Shown one piece after another: positions 22,746 to 36,000 of a stretch of DNA of 64,000 nt (within the stretch, counting starts at the first letter, position 1; every line of letters begins with the position of its first letter). The notes under the pieces are model-generated. The model made no database searches. It saw only the letters and a program-made list of their open reading frames with translations, and was not told the DNA's origin. Position numbers and translations under genes: made by a program. Source of the DNA: Hydractinia symbiolongicarpus (Eukaryota; Cnidaria; Hydrozoa; Anthoathecata; Hydractiniidae); the NCBI RefSeq assembly GCF_029227915.1, contig NC_079881.1:9548001-9612000 (forward strand). Direction: 5' to 3'.

Positions 22746-23189
22746 GGAAATAATAATAAAGTATATCCCTCGATATTTGTGAGGCTAGCGATGTAAAATA
22801 TATACACATTTCTCCTTGATTTTAAAAAATACTCTTTTGCTTATAATTCTGAATTTCAGAGTTTTTTATCAAAGCCTAATTTGACAAATAAATTTACAAT
22901 TTTGTACAATATTTTGCAAAACAATGCACCCGTAAAGGTCCACGCTGAGGCATTTTACAGTGCTAAAATAGGTGAATTAGTGAATCCTTCTGGGCTTTAG
23001 CACAGATTGAACTAGGGAGGCTGGCAGCACATTTACACACATTTTTAGTTTCATAAAAATATTTGTTTGTTTCCCTCTGCTCAAAAATTGACCTAAGCAG
23101 GAAAACATCCTGTATCCACCCTGCCACCAAGGCATCACAAAACTTATTGCAGTTTAGACTTTGAGGACCTTAACAACATGAAAATGTGT
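22746..23189. other. Non-coding stretch between SINE and LINE
   Basis: AT-rich; no ORF, repeat or element end recognised. Confidence 0.4.
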
Positions 23190-24858
23190 TTTTTTTATAT
23201 ATATAATGATTTAGAAAAGAATTACAAGACAGATACAAAAAAAAATGAAAAAATACTAAAAGTACGACATTTAAATAGGTGTGAGACAAACCTAACTACC
23301 AAAATAAACTAAAATAAAATATATAAGTAATATACAATATATTTTAACGCTTTAAGAAATGGGCAAGAAAAAAGTTTAAGAGAAGGGTTTGAAAAGGACT
23401 GTTAACTCAAAAAAGAGGTCCGTCAAATCTTCTTGACGATTTAAGAAACACAATTGTGTTATTCAGTATAGATACGTTTTCGACCATATTAGTGTTTTCT
23501 TGGCCATAAAGAAGTACTCGCACTAGGTTTTCATCAGAAAAATTCGAAATATCACCAATTATTTCTATAATATTATCAAGGAGTTTTCTTTGGTTACCAT
23601 AAAAACTACAGTGCAAGAGGAAGTAAGACGTGGTTTCTGATTCTAAAAGTCCACAATTACATAAAGGAACAAGCGTATCAGTGAAGTTATGCTGATGGTT
23701 ATGGTCCTTGTGACTCATACTAACTCTTAAACGTGTTAACAATTTCAAACTAAGAGAGTCCATTATATTATAAATAGGAGAAGGTTTAGGGCGAATAAAC
23801 TTGAGAATGGATTTTTTAAACAAGGGCAAAGAATCTAATTCCCTGATTGCTACATCGAGTTTGTTCCATTCATTTATGGAGTACGGGAAAAAAGAATTTG
23901 CAAAGTAGTTACTCCGTGATGGTATGCGATTAAATAAATTTCTACGAAAAACACTACGCGAACACACATAACCAGGCAAAATATCAATGAGATACTGAGG
24001 AGCATCTCCACTTGCAATTTTATAAAATAAGCATAACCTACGATACCATCGCCTATCACGGAGACTTTCTAGACCTAGTTCTTGGTAAATTTTCCCCCTT
24101 GATGTCCCCCTTATAGCACCTGTTATTGCTAGAGCAGCATTATATTGAACAGATTCGATCCTACTACAGAAGGTATCATTATGCGGCTGGTCATAAATGT
24201 GATGTACATTTGTGCGCACTCGAGATGAGGGCGCACAAGTGACCTGTACGTGGTAACAAGAGCGCTTCTGGGTAGGCTGCTGAAAAGTTGTTTGATAAGA
24301 CCAATACCTCTATTAGCTTTGGCAATCTTTTCATTTAAATGATGATCAAAGGCTAATTTCCCATCAAGTGTTAGACCAAGGTGCTTTTGATAAGGTACAA
24401 CTAAAACAGGGGCATTGTTGAAAAAAAGTGGGGGTTGGATTTTGGGAGTTCTTTTTTTAGAGAAAAAAACTTCTGAAGCCTGATATTTGAGGTCTGGGTT
24501 AAATGACATTTTCCACTGATGAGCCCACATATTAATGGCATCGAGGTCCCCGTTTAAATCATTACAAGACTTTTCAATAGAAGTTACAATAGAAAACAAG
24601 GACGTGTCATCAGCAAATAACTTGACTAAGTTATTAGGTAGATCATTAATATAAATAAGAAATAACAATGGACCCAAAACGGACCCCTAAGGAACGCCAG
24701 CAAGTACATCCTTCCACGTCGAATGTTGCCCGTTGAGAACAACCCGTTGTTGACGATTTTTTAGATAGTTTTCAAGAACACTAAAAAGTTCTCCCTGAAC
24801 ACCATAACTTTTTAGCTTGAAAAGAAGGCCATCATGCCAAACTTTGTCAAACGCTTTA
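23190..24858 (-). pseudogene. Second LINE (Jockey/CR1-like) RT, 3' part
   Basis: Minus strand: AFDKVWHDGLLFKLKSYGV, GVP-stop-GSVLGPLLFLIYINDL, the FADD catalytic box in LFADDTSLF, then the C-terminal region through RSLVRPHLE and a long tail (SRIESVQYNAALAITGA ... LLHCSFYG) with stop at 23407. Two disabling changes: a TAG in place of Gln in the G-P-Q-G-S motif (24689-24687) and a frameshift near 24215-24235. The 3' boundary (about 23190) is approximate. The upstream part continues at 26602 after the Harbinger insertion. Confidence 0.85.
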
Positions 24859-25222
24859 GGGGCTATTTCTTTCGCACACAAGAATCGGTTCTAAATGCTC
24901 CAAGTGCTCCAACTATCATTTCTTTGGTAATTTGGGGCATTCAGAATCGAATCTGGATGAACTCCTCGAGGAGCAGTTCACTTGGAGCATTTAGAGCACT
25001 CAGAACTAATAATTTGACTTACTACGGTCAAAGCCTTCTTGCTCCGAAAACCCATTTCTTTGGCGCACATTTTTTCGCTAGTGAAACTCTTGCAGTGAAA
25101 AACCATTTTGAATACTTTACATAAATTAAAAAACCACGGGAGACGGAACTTAATTATACGGAAAAATAAACAAACAGGACAGCTTCAAATGTAAACACAA
25201 CTTGTGTAAAAGTGAAAGCGCG

Positions 25223-26155
25223 ATGTCATTTAACACTTCTTGCGAAGATTACGGTTTTTATTTACAGAATATATGGGGAGGAAATGATGAAACAGGAGAA
25301 TTATCTACGATAGATACCAGCGCCATACGTCAGTCGCCGTCTCCACCGAAAAAAAAATTAAAAATGACTTTTAAATTAAACGGGGTGGATAAAAAAAGTA
25401 ACAAAAACAAGAAAAATAAAACAGGTGAAATAGTTGACCAAAGCGTGCCATCAACTGCTTGTACAACAGTGGAGGATGAACCTACTCCAATTTATTGGAA
25501 ACAAGAGGCAACCAATATCTTAATTGCAGAATATGAGAAATCCGTCGACAAATTTAAAAATTTAAAGTATAAAGCAAAAGAAGTATGGCAAATTATAGCG
25601 CATGAAGTTAAAAAGGAATTGTTAAAATTAAAGTATACAAATTTTCCATCTTGGCAACAATGCAACTCAAGATGGAAAACTATTACCAAAATATATAGGA
25701 AAACAGTCGACCATAATAATAAATCAGGAAATGATAAAAAAAGTTGCCAATTTTATGAGGAACTAAAAAATGTTTACGGTTATCGCCCAAACGTCAAGCC
25801 CATGTGCACCGTTAGTTCGTCGGGTATGGGTAATGTTCAAAGAAAAAATGAAGTCGATGAGGAAGAAGCTGATGAAAGTGTAATCACACCTTCCATCCCT
25901 TTTAGAAATTTAAAGCCATTAGCTACTTCGATTATGGAGCTTCCAGAAGGCCAAACAATGTTAACTGGGACCAAACAACACATAATTGCCTTCGATACTC
26001 GACGTATAATTCTGAGTACTGTTGACTCGGTAACATCGAAGCGATCAGCAATGCTACGAAGTGGTTCCTTTGATGCACAATACCACAGGAAAATACATAC
26101 TTGTTTGTGCAACTTGACCATTGGTCTTCCACCACTATTTGATTTAAAAAACTGA
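25223..26155 (+). CDS. Harbinger Myb/SANT-like DNA-binding protein (chimeric C terminus)
   Basis: The first ATG in frame is at 25223. After a basic low-complexity stretch (PPKKKLK and KKSNKNKKNK, likely nuclear localisation) comes a trihelix/MADF-like domain at roughly residues 90-195: YWKQEATNILIAEY, KEVWQIIAHEV, FPSWQQCNSRWKTITKIY, QFYEELKNVYGYRPNVKP. In PIF/Harbinger elements this partner protein brings the transposase to the nucleus and termini. From about 25885 to the stop the frame runs antisense through the transposase remnant, so the native C terminus has been lost in the deletion and the last ~90 residues are spurious. Confidence 0.75.
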   Translation: MSFNTSCEDYGFYLQNIWGGNDETGELSTIDTSAIRQSPSPPKKKLKMTFKLNGVDKKSNKNKKNKTGEIVDQSVPSTACTTVEDEPTPIYWKQEATNILIAEYEKSVDKFKNLKYKAKEVWQIIAHEVKKELLKLKYTNFPSWQQCNSRWKTITKIYRKTVDHNNKSGNDKKSCQFYEELKNVYGYRPNVKPMCTVSSSGMGNVQRKNEVDEEEADESVITPSIPFRNLKPLATSIMELPEGQTMLTGTKQHIIAFDTRRIILSTVDSVTSKRSAMLRSGSFDAQYHRKIHTCLCNLTIGLPPLFDLKN

Positions 26156-26421
26156 CCGAAGTTGCCAATCTTTAAACACAATGATTCAACTGATGTTTTT
26201 CTCAACCTAAAATGGCTTTTAAATGTGTCATCGGTATACAAGGGTATCACTGTCTCAAAGTATCCTGGTATCCTAACAGCATCGACACGATCGGTAGAAC
26301 TAATTGAAGCAACCAATGGCAAAATTAATTCAGTGATATCCTCCGCATTTCTTTTATCTTCTTCATTTTCTAATTCGCTGAAGGCTAAAATCGCTAGCGC
26401 TTTCGCTTTTGAAACAGCCAT
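25837..26421 (-). pseudogene. Harbinger transposase, N-terminal fragment
   Basis: ATG at 26421 begins about 180 residues typical of a PIF/Harbinger transposase N terminus: IPLYTDDTFKSHFRLRKTS, GGRPMVKLHKQVCIFLWYCA and an HTH (SIADRFDVTESTVLRIIRRV), then IVWPSGSSIIEVANGFKFLK. Right after GVI, where the first catalytic Asp block should begin, it runs into a Ser-rich tail that is the complement of the Myb/SANT ORF. The DDE domain is therefore deleted (junction about 25882-25885) and the protein cannot catalyse transposition. Confidence 0.85.
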
Positions 26422-26601
26422 ATTTGTTTACAAATGAGCCGTGGTTTCTTAATTATGCAAAAATTATGCAAAAATATAAGCTATATTTTTAAACCACATA
26501 AAAATGTCGGAGCACTTGGATTCGGTTCCGTGTTGTTTCTTTGGTCACCGGAGCAGTCGGAGCATACAGATTTGAATCTCAGGTATGAAAGAAATAGCCC
26601 C

Positions 26602-26790
26602 TTAGACATATCAAGAAATACGCCTCTAGTTTCAAGAGAAGTCTTTCCATCAAAAGCTTTATAAATTTCATGTGTAATTGCCACAAGTTGATTGACACGG
26701 TCTGAAAATGTGTGTGACAATAATAACCCCAGGTTCCCAGTTGGAAGGAAAATATTTTGATTTATGGACATTTTCTGTTAAGTGACTAAG
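26602..26790 (-). pseudogene. Second LINE RT, 5' remnant
   Basis: Encodes NQLVAITHEIYKAFDGKT and TRGVFLDMSK, the RT segment preceding AFDKVW at 24858. Further upstream the frame degrades (GFRP motif not intact). The element is 5'-truncated near 26790. Confidence 0.75.
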
Positions 26791-27051
26791 AAGAGTTTAA
26801 CCATGGTGGCATTTTGCTTGCTGAAAGGAATTTTTTTAAATTTGAACCCTTCAAGTTGTTATGTACCAACAAATGCCAAACAAACGCCTTAATAGGTTTT
26901 CTTTTTTTCTTTTACAACCCTAGATATAATACTTGAAATGGCCAAATACCATCACTTGAGCAATACTATTTAGCCATAGTTTTCAAGTGTTTTTATTTTA
27001 TATTTTTACATTACACCTTGAATGTTTGTTTCTTTTTAGAAGTTATAAACG

Positions 27052-30000
27052 ATGGCATGTGCACAGTCAATAAAAGATTTGATAGAAATTTTGAAAAGTA
27101 ACAATGAAGAGGAAGACAATCCTGTTATGTTCACTTGTCAATATGCATTAATGAAAGGTTTTCAGGTGAATTGTTTTTAGATATAAAATAAGTTATATTG
27201 TGGTCAGGTTAAGGAGGTCTAGTTTTAACATTTGCGGATAAGGAATACTGTTTTTATTAAAGTAGTTTTAGTAAGTTATAACTAACTACCTGTTTTTATA
27301 AGCACATACTTTATTTTTATTTCTAAATGTGTCTAGTTTCAAACTTTCTTTTATATATAATGGGTTTCTTAATATATTTTAAGTTCCAATATAAAATAAG
27401 TATACTTTTACCTAATTAAGGCTTAAAGTCTTGAGTAGAAACCACTTCGTAAAGTTGCCAAAATAGCAAATCTCTTAAAAAAAATTTTTTCTCTGAGTTA
27501 TTTTGTTTAAACAAACCTGTGTACTATATGAAATCTCTTTATGATATTTTGCGTTCTTCATTTGTTTTCATTTAGAGGTGGTAAAAGTGTCAAGTGTGCA
27601 AATCTGGTTTTTAGTTGAAATTTTTAAATTTAAAAAGTTAAGATTGCATACTGTATGTAAAAGCAACCTAAAATAATAAATACGAAAATTTATACCCTTA
27701 AAGGAATCATCAAAATAAGGAGATTTAAAAAATTGTTTCGAATTTGTCACTCAGAACACACAAAATAAATAATGCAAATTTAGAGTAATTCCATAATGAT
27801 ATTAAATAAATTATGCATGATTATTATGTACAATGCAAATTTAGGGTGACATTAATCCTGTACATTCCCGAGTGCTGTCATATTTCTAAAAACATCTCCT
27901 TAATAAAACTTAATATTTTAAATTTTTTTGAATATTCTAAGGTAACGTTTTTTTTTACATTCACACATAAAAAAATATTTGCATATTCTCATTTATCATC
28001 ATTTTTTCATCCTCCGGGGGAACTAATAAAAACAGCATTTTTTGCATTTTCCAATGTTTTCCAAAACATTCTTTCCTGTAAGTTCCCCGAAAAGCCCATT
28101 ATTAAAGAGCCAAATGTATTTCAGCCTGTGATTTATAGGTAAAGGTACACATTTGGCGAAAATGGGTGAGGTTGCTGGGTCTATTTAAAAGCACACCATA
28201 CAAACTTTTATTGCTTGTACCCGAAGCTAAAAACCATTTCTCTAGTCAACACTTGGACAAACACTAATTTATCTTGTTGTTGTTTTCTTTATTTTTTACA
28301 ACTTCTCATTGTTTGCTTTCTATATTTTTTACAATTTCTGGTTGTTTCCTTTGGGTTAATTTTTACAAATTCTGGTTATTTTGGTTCCTTTTGTTTATCT
28401 TCTTGTTGTTTCTTTTTCTTTCTTTTTTACAACTTCTCCTTCCAGTGCACACACAGGACTACACAGCAGAAGCCTGAGGAAGGCAGCCCAGCATCGCCAA
28501 ATTTTCCTAAATTTGACTACAAGACATTGCTTTGATCGATATCTATCTGGACAGCATAATCACGAGAAAAATAATTCTTTTTCATGAGAGTACATATATC
28601 ATACCACATATTTAAGTGAAACTCAAGGTGGGCTCAAACAGAAAACTGTTCTAAATTTTTCTGTGCAAGGTGACATATATGTATAACTTCCATAAATAAG
28701 TACAATGGCATTAAAAATGACATCGGAATACAAAAATACACACAAAGTTACATGAAGCATGTCCCTGTAACTCAATAACACCATTTGGGTTACCATACTG
28801 CTGCTTTATTTTAGCAAAGCACTGTTGGAAACGTAAACATATTGTTTACAACAATCACCAGACCACACCGAGATTTTTAAAGCAGATTCCAAAATATTAC
28901 ACAAGGTTGCTGCAGAGACCCTACAGAAATTGTGTTATGTATAAGGTTATTGAGGCTAATGTTTAAAAAGGCTAAAAGATATTTCTGTGTGAGGAAGCTG
29001 CTAGACAGTACAAACAAAAGACCTTGTCCAACACCATGAAACAGCAGGTATCGTCCAACAGCATTACCTGGACATAAATCTTTTCCAATGTTGAGCAGTT
29101 GCATTTTAATACACTGCTTGATTCCTTGATTGAAGTTGTTTCAGAGATTGTCATTTGTCGGAGGCCAAAATCCTAGAAGGGGATTTGAAAACTGTGTGGT
29201 GGTGGCTGTGCTAAGCCAAGTAACCTATTTTAGCGTTTAGCAGCAAAAAGGTCCTATGGTCTGCCAAGGGTAACACAGAATTAGTCCATCTGAGGTAGGC
29301 TTGTATGGCACTGGCACTGAGAGTGGGTCAGGGCATCATCCATAGCATCCCATCTGCTGGTGGGATTATCGGCTGCAAAAGGTGAAGCTGGTCATAGGTG
29401 TAAACCGAAGCAAACACATTAAAGGCAAAATCACTAACTTTTGAATTAAATTCCCTTTCCCTTCCCAGCCGTTTTCTCAGATAAAGACACTTTTGGTGGA
29501 CCACCAAAATTTTGAATATTAAATGGAATTCCCAAAAATAATCCTTGAGACCCCTCCCATGGATGTTACTGGGGAAGAACCAGAAGTAGTTAAAGGATAT
29601 GGAGATGGAGGCAAAAGAGAATTGAAGTTTACATACTTATGCAACTCAATGTTATCTAGTAAACATTGGGTATTGGGAACAAACACACACTAGATGCATA
29701 ATCAAGAGTAACACTTTGCTGTAGAGCTTCATTGCGTACTGGGTTTACCTACTTAACGTTGCTATTTTCACCATTATGGATGGTATGCAGCAAAAGTAAA
29801 CAGGCGGCTGAAGGAGAAGCAAAGAGGGGAAAAGGGAGTAATTGGTCTTGACCTTGATGTAAAAAATATTTGCTGCCTCAAGTTTGTGGCTCTAGAAGAT
29901 GTGTTAAAGTCTAAGTCCCCAGGAAGAACCGACCCGCATTTTCTTCACTTGGACACTGAAAGCCTTTGGCCGTTATCATTACTCTCCGGCAAGGCAAATT

Positions 30001-33000
30001 TGCAACTACATGTCTTGCCAAGATCAGCATGACTGAGACCATCTTGCCCAGAATTATCTTGAATGGGACGACAAGCGCTAGCCATGATTTTAAATTTTTT
30101 AAATAATGCTTGGGTGAGCTGGAGGATGTTTAGACTTACCTGGCATGTTAAGCAAATTTGACATTGCAACACGTGTTTCAATGGCCAGGTCCACCCAATC
30201 TTTCACGTAGATGAGGCTTTATAAATTTTTAAATCAGTAATGAAAGTAGTCGCTACCAACTGCATTTGTGTTGCAGCCATCTACATTTGCCTACTTTCAC
30301 TTTTTAGCCAGAGGTAGCTAGAAGGAGCTGGCTACGTAGACCTAACTGCAACATAAGAATAAATAACAATTTACTGAACTGAATAAAAACTTTAAAAGAA
30401 TAGTTTATGACATTTATTGTTGTGATGTGTACACACAACTATGGGTAACTATTTGGTGACCCCTGGAAAAATCCACAGGTTCACCCATCTTTTATATACT
30501 GCATTGCATGTGTCTTGCTATGTGCGGTACCATTTTGCATGATAGACAGATGTATACGAGTATTATAATATAGATGAGTGTGAATGTTCGAATTTTTTAT
30601 TTTGATGTCATTGCTTGACAACTTTATTATCTAATTTTATATGTAAACAATTTTTTATGTAGCTTCAGATGACACCTCAACTGCAAGAAGACATAGCTGA
30701 ATGGAGAACAACTGCAAAGGAAGTTGAAAAACGAATTCAACAGAGAAAGAAAAGAAAAATGGAAATACTGAGAGAACAGATGCAAGCTGTGGAGAAAAGG
30801 CTTGAGGTATAACAAAAATTGTGTGTATATTTAAAAATTTTGTATGGTAAGTAAGTGTAGAGACTTGATAGTTCCTGGGGCAAAGCCCAGAGGCAGACCG
30901 AGAAAGACTTGGAGGAAGTTATAAGGACAGACTTGATAGAAAGGAAGTTAAGTTTAGATCTAACACAGTCTAGATCAGATTGGAAGAGGGTCATTAATAT
31001 ACCCCGTCCAACCCATGCTAGCATGGAAAACAGACGTTAAGCCAAGAATGATGTTAATTTATTGCTAATCTTATGTCTGATGGCAGGGGAGTTATTATAC
31101 AATTACTGCAGCCATTGAATGCCTCAAACTTTTTTAACGCAATGAATAACTCAGAAACAGTTGGAAAATGTCATCTGCTTGGGTTACTAGGGACCACCTT
31201 GAGCCAAAGTGTGGGTACAGTTCTCTAAAGCTGGGTTGTCATCATTTCATGGATTATTGTTACAGGCAGTAGTGGGGATGGGTTTTCTGTAGAAGTTTTT
31301 TCATATATTGATGGGGCATTTCTGATGTCATCAAAGATTTCTCCATTGTTTGCCTGCCTAATCAAGTGGATATTTTCACAGGCCAACCTGCTAATATATT
31401 CAGTCTGTGACAGGCATAGTTCTTTAAAGTAGCTGAAAGAGTCTTGTTTCTTAATTTTTCGGCTTTACATCACAACACCAATGTATTAGACTGATCTCAA
31501 TTACTTTTAAAATTAGCACATATAGTCCTATACATATTCTTACTTAGAATTTTAAACTCTACACATTAGTAAAGAACAGTTTTTTTAAAATTTCTGTAGT
31601 TCATTGATGGCATCATCCAGATTTTATTTCTTTAAATGTTTGCCTCCTTTTATCAAGTGGTTATTTCTATGTCAATCAACTGTACAATCCTTATGTTATA
31701 TTTTGTTTTGATGATATTGTTTTTTTATTTTTTACTTTAGCACAAGAACAAATCATCTTTACAAACAACAGACGAAAATCATAATTTGTATGACAACAAC
31801 AGCAACAGTAAATCTACTTGTTCGCAGCAAGAATTTAAAGAAAGTATTGAAGATGATTATTTGGGGATGTCCATTCCTCTTTCACTGGATAGTATTAATT
31901 TTAAAGAACTCACCACAAGGAGGCGTGATATTGAAAATCAATCACCACCAATGATAGATTTCACTGAAACTAAACAAAATAACGAATTTGATCTAAATCG
32001 TTATGAGCAAACAAAGTGTCAATCAAAAGAGATATTGAATGTTGATACTCAGGAATCTTTATCTGATGTAGGAGATGACTTAGCAGTGCATGAAGAAAGC
32101 ACGGAGGAAGTAATTCCAGAAGTTTTAGAACAAATGAAGACGTTGCATATATTACAAGAACAGCAAAAGGAATTAGACGATTGGTACCATGATATGCAAA
32201 AACAACTGGAGTTAGAAAAAGTACGTCTGGCTGAAAAGTACGATCAACTTAAGTTACATAATATTAAAAAACAACAACACGTTATTGATAGCAGCCAAGA
32301 ATTTTTAAGAACAGCTAGTTTGCATATGAGTCCAAATGTACTCCTACAACAGTCTCTTGTTGACCAATCACAATCAAGTACACCTCAGAAATTTCAAAAG
32401 GTGTTAGAATGTTCTCAAGAAAATCTGATAGAACTCAATGAGAACGATTTTACTAAATCGCATGATGGTAGCATAATCTCTTCACAAAGTTGGACTCCAC
32501 CAGTACAGCAGAACACTGAGCATCAAAATTTTTTTAATAAGCCAAAAGTTAAACGAATACTTCCCTCACCTCCACCTGTGACTGTAGAACCTTTGTTGCT
32601 TCAAAATACAGACTTAGTTGAAACAACACCACCAGTCATAACTAACACTTATGTCCCCTTAAAAGAACCAATATCATTGATCCCTGATTTGTGTAATTTC
32701 AATCATTCTGAATCTATAACTGGAAAAACAATGCCACCATTGCAGGACCAATTGGATACTCCTCCAGTGGGCTATAATACACCATCAATTGCAACACCTG
32801 TTACTGCAGCAAATGATGTTTTTGATTCAAATAAGTCTGATAGCGCAACTGTTGCTCAACTCGTACACAAAGACACCATGTCTGAACTTAAGTTAAGGCG
32901 TAAAAGCCGCCCAATTAAATTCTTTACTACGCCAGTATCAGAGAACGGTAGATCACCGATAAAGCTAAGCGATCACTCTCACGAGCTGTTAATGCAATCA

Positions 33001-36000
33001 AGGGAAAAAGATGCTAGTGGGACCATTGCAGCTACATCAACTTCCACTCCACAAGAAGTTGGTAAACAATTAGTACATGAATTTTCACCAGTGTTTGCAC
33101 AGGGATTTCAACATACATTGCATTATGAAGATGAAATTATTGGTCAGCATGGTAAAGCTGGGTATGATGCTCATGAATTTGATAAAAACCCATTGGTATG
33201 TATTTTTTCGTTGGTCTTATTATTTTTTTTCTTAGTTAAGATTGTTAGAGATGATGGAGGAAATATTTATTATGTCAGTTGCTTGTCTAGTAGCAAGAAG
33301 TGTTTAGATCAGTTAAAATATGAAAGCGAAAGCCATTTGATTACAATAATAAGGAATTTACATTATTTATTATACCATATCAAATGACAATCTAAAGGAG
33401 CTACAAAACCGGCTGTAGATTTGAGACTTTAGTGACTGACACAAAAGTCAAGCTAATGGTGGTGGGGGGAACTTAAAACAAAAACAACATCTAAAGTCAT
33501 CTTAAAAATCACTCTGGAATCTTTTTAGAGGTATTTTTATATACCTTCTTAATATATAGTATTTTTACCAAATGCAGCTCCATGTTAATATATTTTGCAG
33601 ACTGTAACCTATTTTACTGCCAAAAAAGAATGCTAAATTACTTGAAAGATAATATTTTTTGAAAATAACGAAATAAGTGCCAATTTCATCAGGTTGTCTA
33701 TAAATGTGTATAAATTCTTGTATTTGACTTTTTGAGTTGGTCTGTTTATTACACACTGTTAGTCAGAATGTTTGAGGATGGAGAGTAACATCAATGACAG
33801 ACATCTTACTTGAAATGTTTTTTAGCCCCTTTTAATAAAACATTATCATAGTTTTGTATAATCTAAAAATATTCATGAAGATTTAAATGTTTAAATAACC
33901 TCCTTGTAGCTTTGAATATATTTCACTCTGTACTTGGTCAGTTTGTAGCACAAGTGCCGTATAAGTCCCACAGTGTTTGCCAGACCGTAAAAACGGTTAA
34001 ACTTGGAAAAGTTGGATATCCATTCAACCCTGAAAACCTTGAGATCATTTGAAAAAAGTTCTGTCTAGTTACATTACATTGTATGATAGTAACTCACTGG
34101 GTTAGCACCCTTATAAAGATTCTCTTCTCATAAATTTGAATTATGACAATGTTGTTTTCGGGTCTAAAAGTCTAAAATGTTGTAAGACACGACATATAAA
34201 CTTCATGAAGTATATATATGATTATTTAAATTATTAGAATTGAGGCTCATATTTTTTTTGGTCCCTAGTGTATTTTACTAATCTGGGATATTCTAGGGTA
34301 TGTTATAAGTGTCTTCCCAGAACTTTAAAATTTTAAATTATTACGTCTTTTTCCACAAACTAAAGCAGTAAGCATTCAAGCTTTGCAGTGTTAGCTCTTT
34401 TTGTTTTTAAAACAAAAAATTTCTTGCTGCTGAAAGTAATAGATTAAGTTCTGTCGGTAAAATCTTCTTCTAACTACTTAATTTATTTTAATGCAAATGT
34501 TTTTCTATCATTAAGGCAAAAGATTTAAATGAAGGTTTAAAAAGTAAATTGGAAGCTGTGGCGGAGGGATGTTTGGTCAGGATGTTAATGAAGACAAATA
34601 AAGTTCAGGAAATCATTAAAACGATAAAGGTATGCGTAATGATATAAAAAATTGTATTTAAGTTCCATTTGTGTCCTTTCAAAATTGCTTTTTGTCATGA
34701 AATTTGAGATTTAGACTCTAAAGCATTATGTTTTTCCAATATTGCGTCATTGAGCGTCATTTCTGGCCAACTGCTGGCGCAATATTGGCAATGTTGGGCA
34801 CTGCCGGATTTTAAATCGGCTTGTATTCCAACACCGATAAGGTACTTTGGAGTCTGGATTAATAATAACAAAAACATTTTTAGTCAACACAAATTGTACT
34901 ACTTATTTTAGGATACACAAGCCTTTTTGAATGATATAGAAAAAGAGAAATCTATCAAAAAGAATATAAGTTCTGCTGATAGACAATTACGCATGAGGTT
35001 GCAAGAAGAGGTACGATTCGTTCGTTATACTGTTACTTGCTTACACTAAGAATCCTTGGTAGATCACGCTCAAAGTTCACAAAAATAGGCCTGTTTAGAT
35101 TCATAAAGATGGTCAGAAAAATTTTCGAAACTCCTCATATTCCATTTTGTTTATCAAAACTCTTCAAATCCATTTTTTAAATAATGTAATGAGATGCTCA
35201 ATTTTTTTTTTTAAAAGAGCGAAGTTTAAGCTCCTTGAAGCTAAAATCGTACCAAAATAACCTGTTTTAAAATTGTTTATTTGTTTGTTTGATTTTGTGT
35301 GTCTCTCTATTGATATATTAATACTGGTTTGTTACAGTTGTTGAACAAACGAAACAAATTTCATGATGTTTTCTTCGATACCTCCGCAACAGATCAAATG
35401 AAACTCATAATGCTATCACGACTCCGAAGAGAGGAGAGAAAGACACAACTAAGTAACTTTCAGGTATGTTTGACACCAGCTAGGACTCCAGCGATGGCAA
35501 AAATTCCTTTTCTTTGTCAATTTTAAAGTAAAATTTCAAACAATTCGAACTGGGTGGTCCAGTATTAGCTCGATCCATTTTTTCTAAACTTACAAGTTGC
35601 GTTCCATGCGTATGATATATGCTAAAAATTTGTCATAATACAACATTCTCTATTAATAAGTGTGTTTGTATTGAGTAACCAAGACAATTAATGAACTCGC
35701 AAGTTAGATTTTTAGGTATTTTCTTTAAATCTCAAGTCTGCTGACGTCAATACTTTCTTTCGAAATTTTCTGCCTTGTACAGGTATGGGTGGTTTTCGTA
35801 ATGTGAATTTGCTGGGAAGTGTGACCACTTCATTCTGCATGAATTATACATTTAAGTCAGGTTTCCCAGTCTTTAAAGTCGAGTTTTATTTCCACCAAAG
35901 CAGAATTGACGCATCACCGAATTGGGTGTGTGCAACATCCCCCAAAACTAGGGTGTTTTATTTACCAAAATAGGGATGTTGCATTCATTCAGGTGTTGGT

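Larger units (their letters stand above)
24859..26601. mobile_element. PIF/Harbinger transposon, internally deleted (1743 bp)
   Basis: GGGGCTATTTCTTTC at the left and its exact complement at the right, flanked by TTA (24856-24858 and 26602-26604), the PIF/Harbinger target duplication. Imperfect inverted similarity extends about 50 bp (GCTCC-rich). Carries a plus-strand Myb/SANT-like ORF and a minus-strand transposase N-terminus, the usual two-gene set, but the DDE catalytic region is missing. Inserted in the LINE RT: removing it restores DMSKAFDKVW. Confidence 0.88.

Noticed and set aside
26162-26437. Plus-strand 91-aa frame
   Set aside because: Antisense of the Harbinger transposase fragment.
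28877-29154. Minus-strand 75- and 60-aa frames in ccp110 intron 1
   Set aside because: Overlapping frames with no recognisable domain or splice continuation; possibly an old repeat but unsupported.
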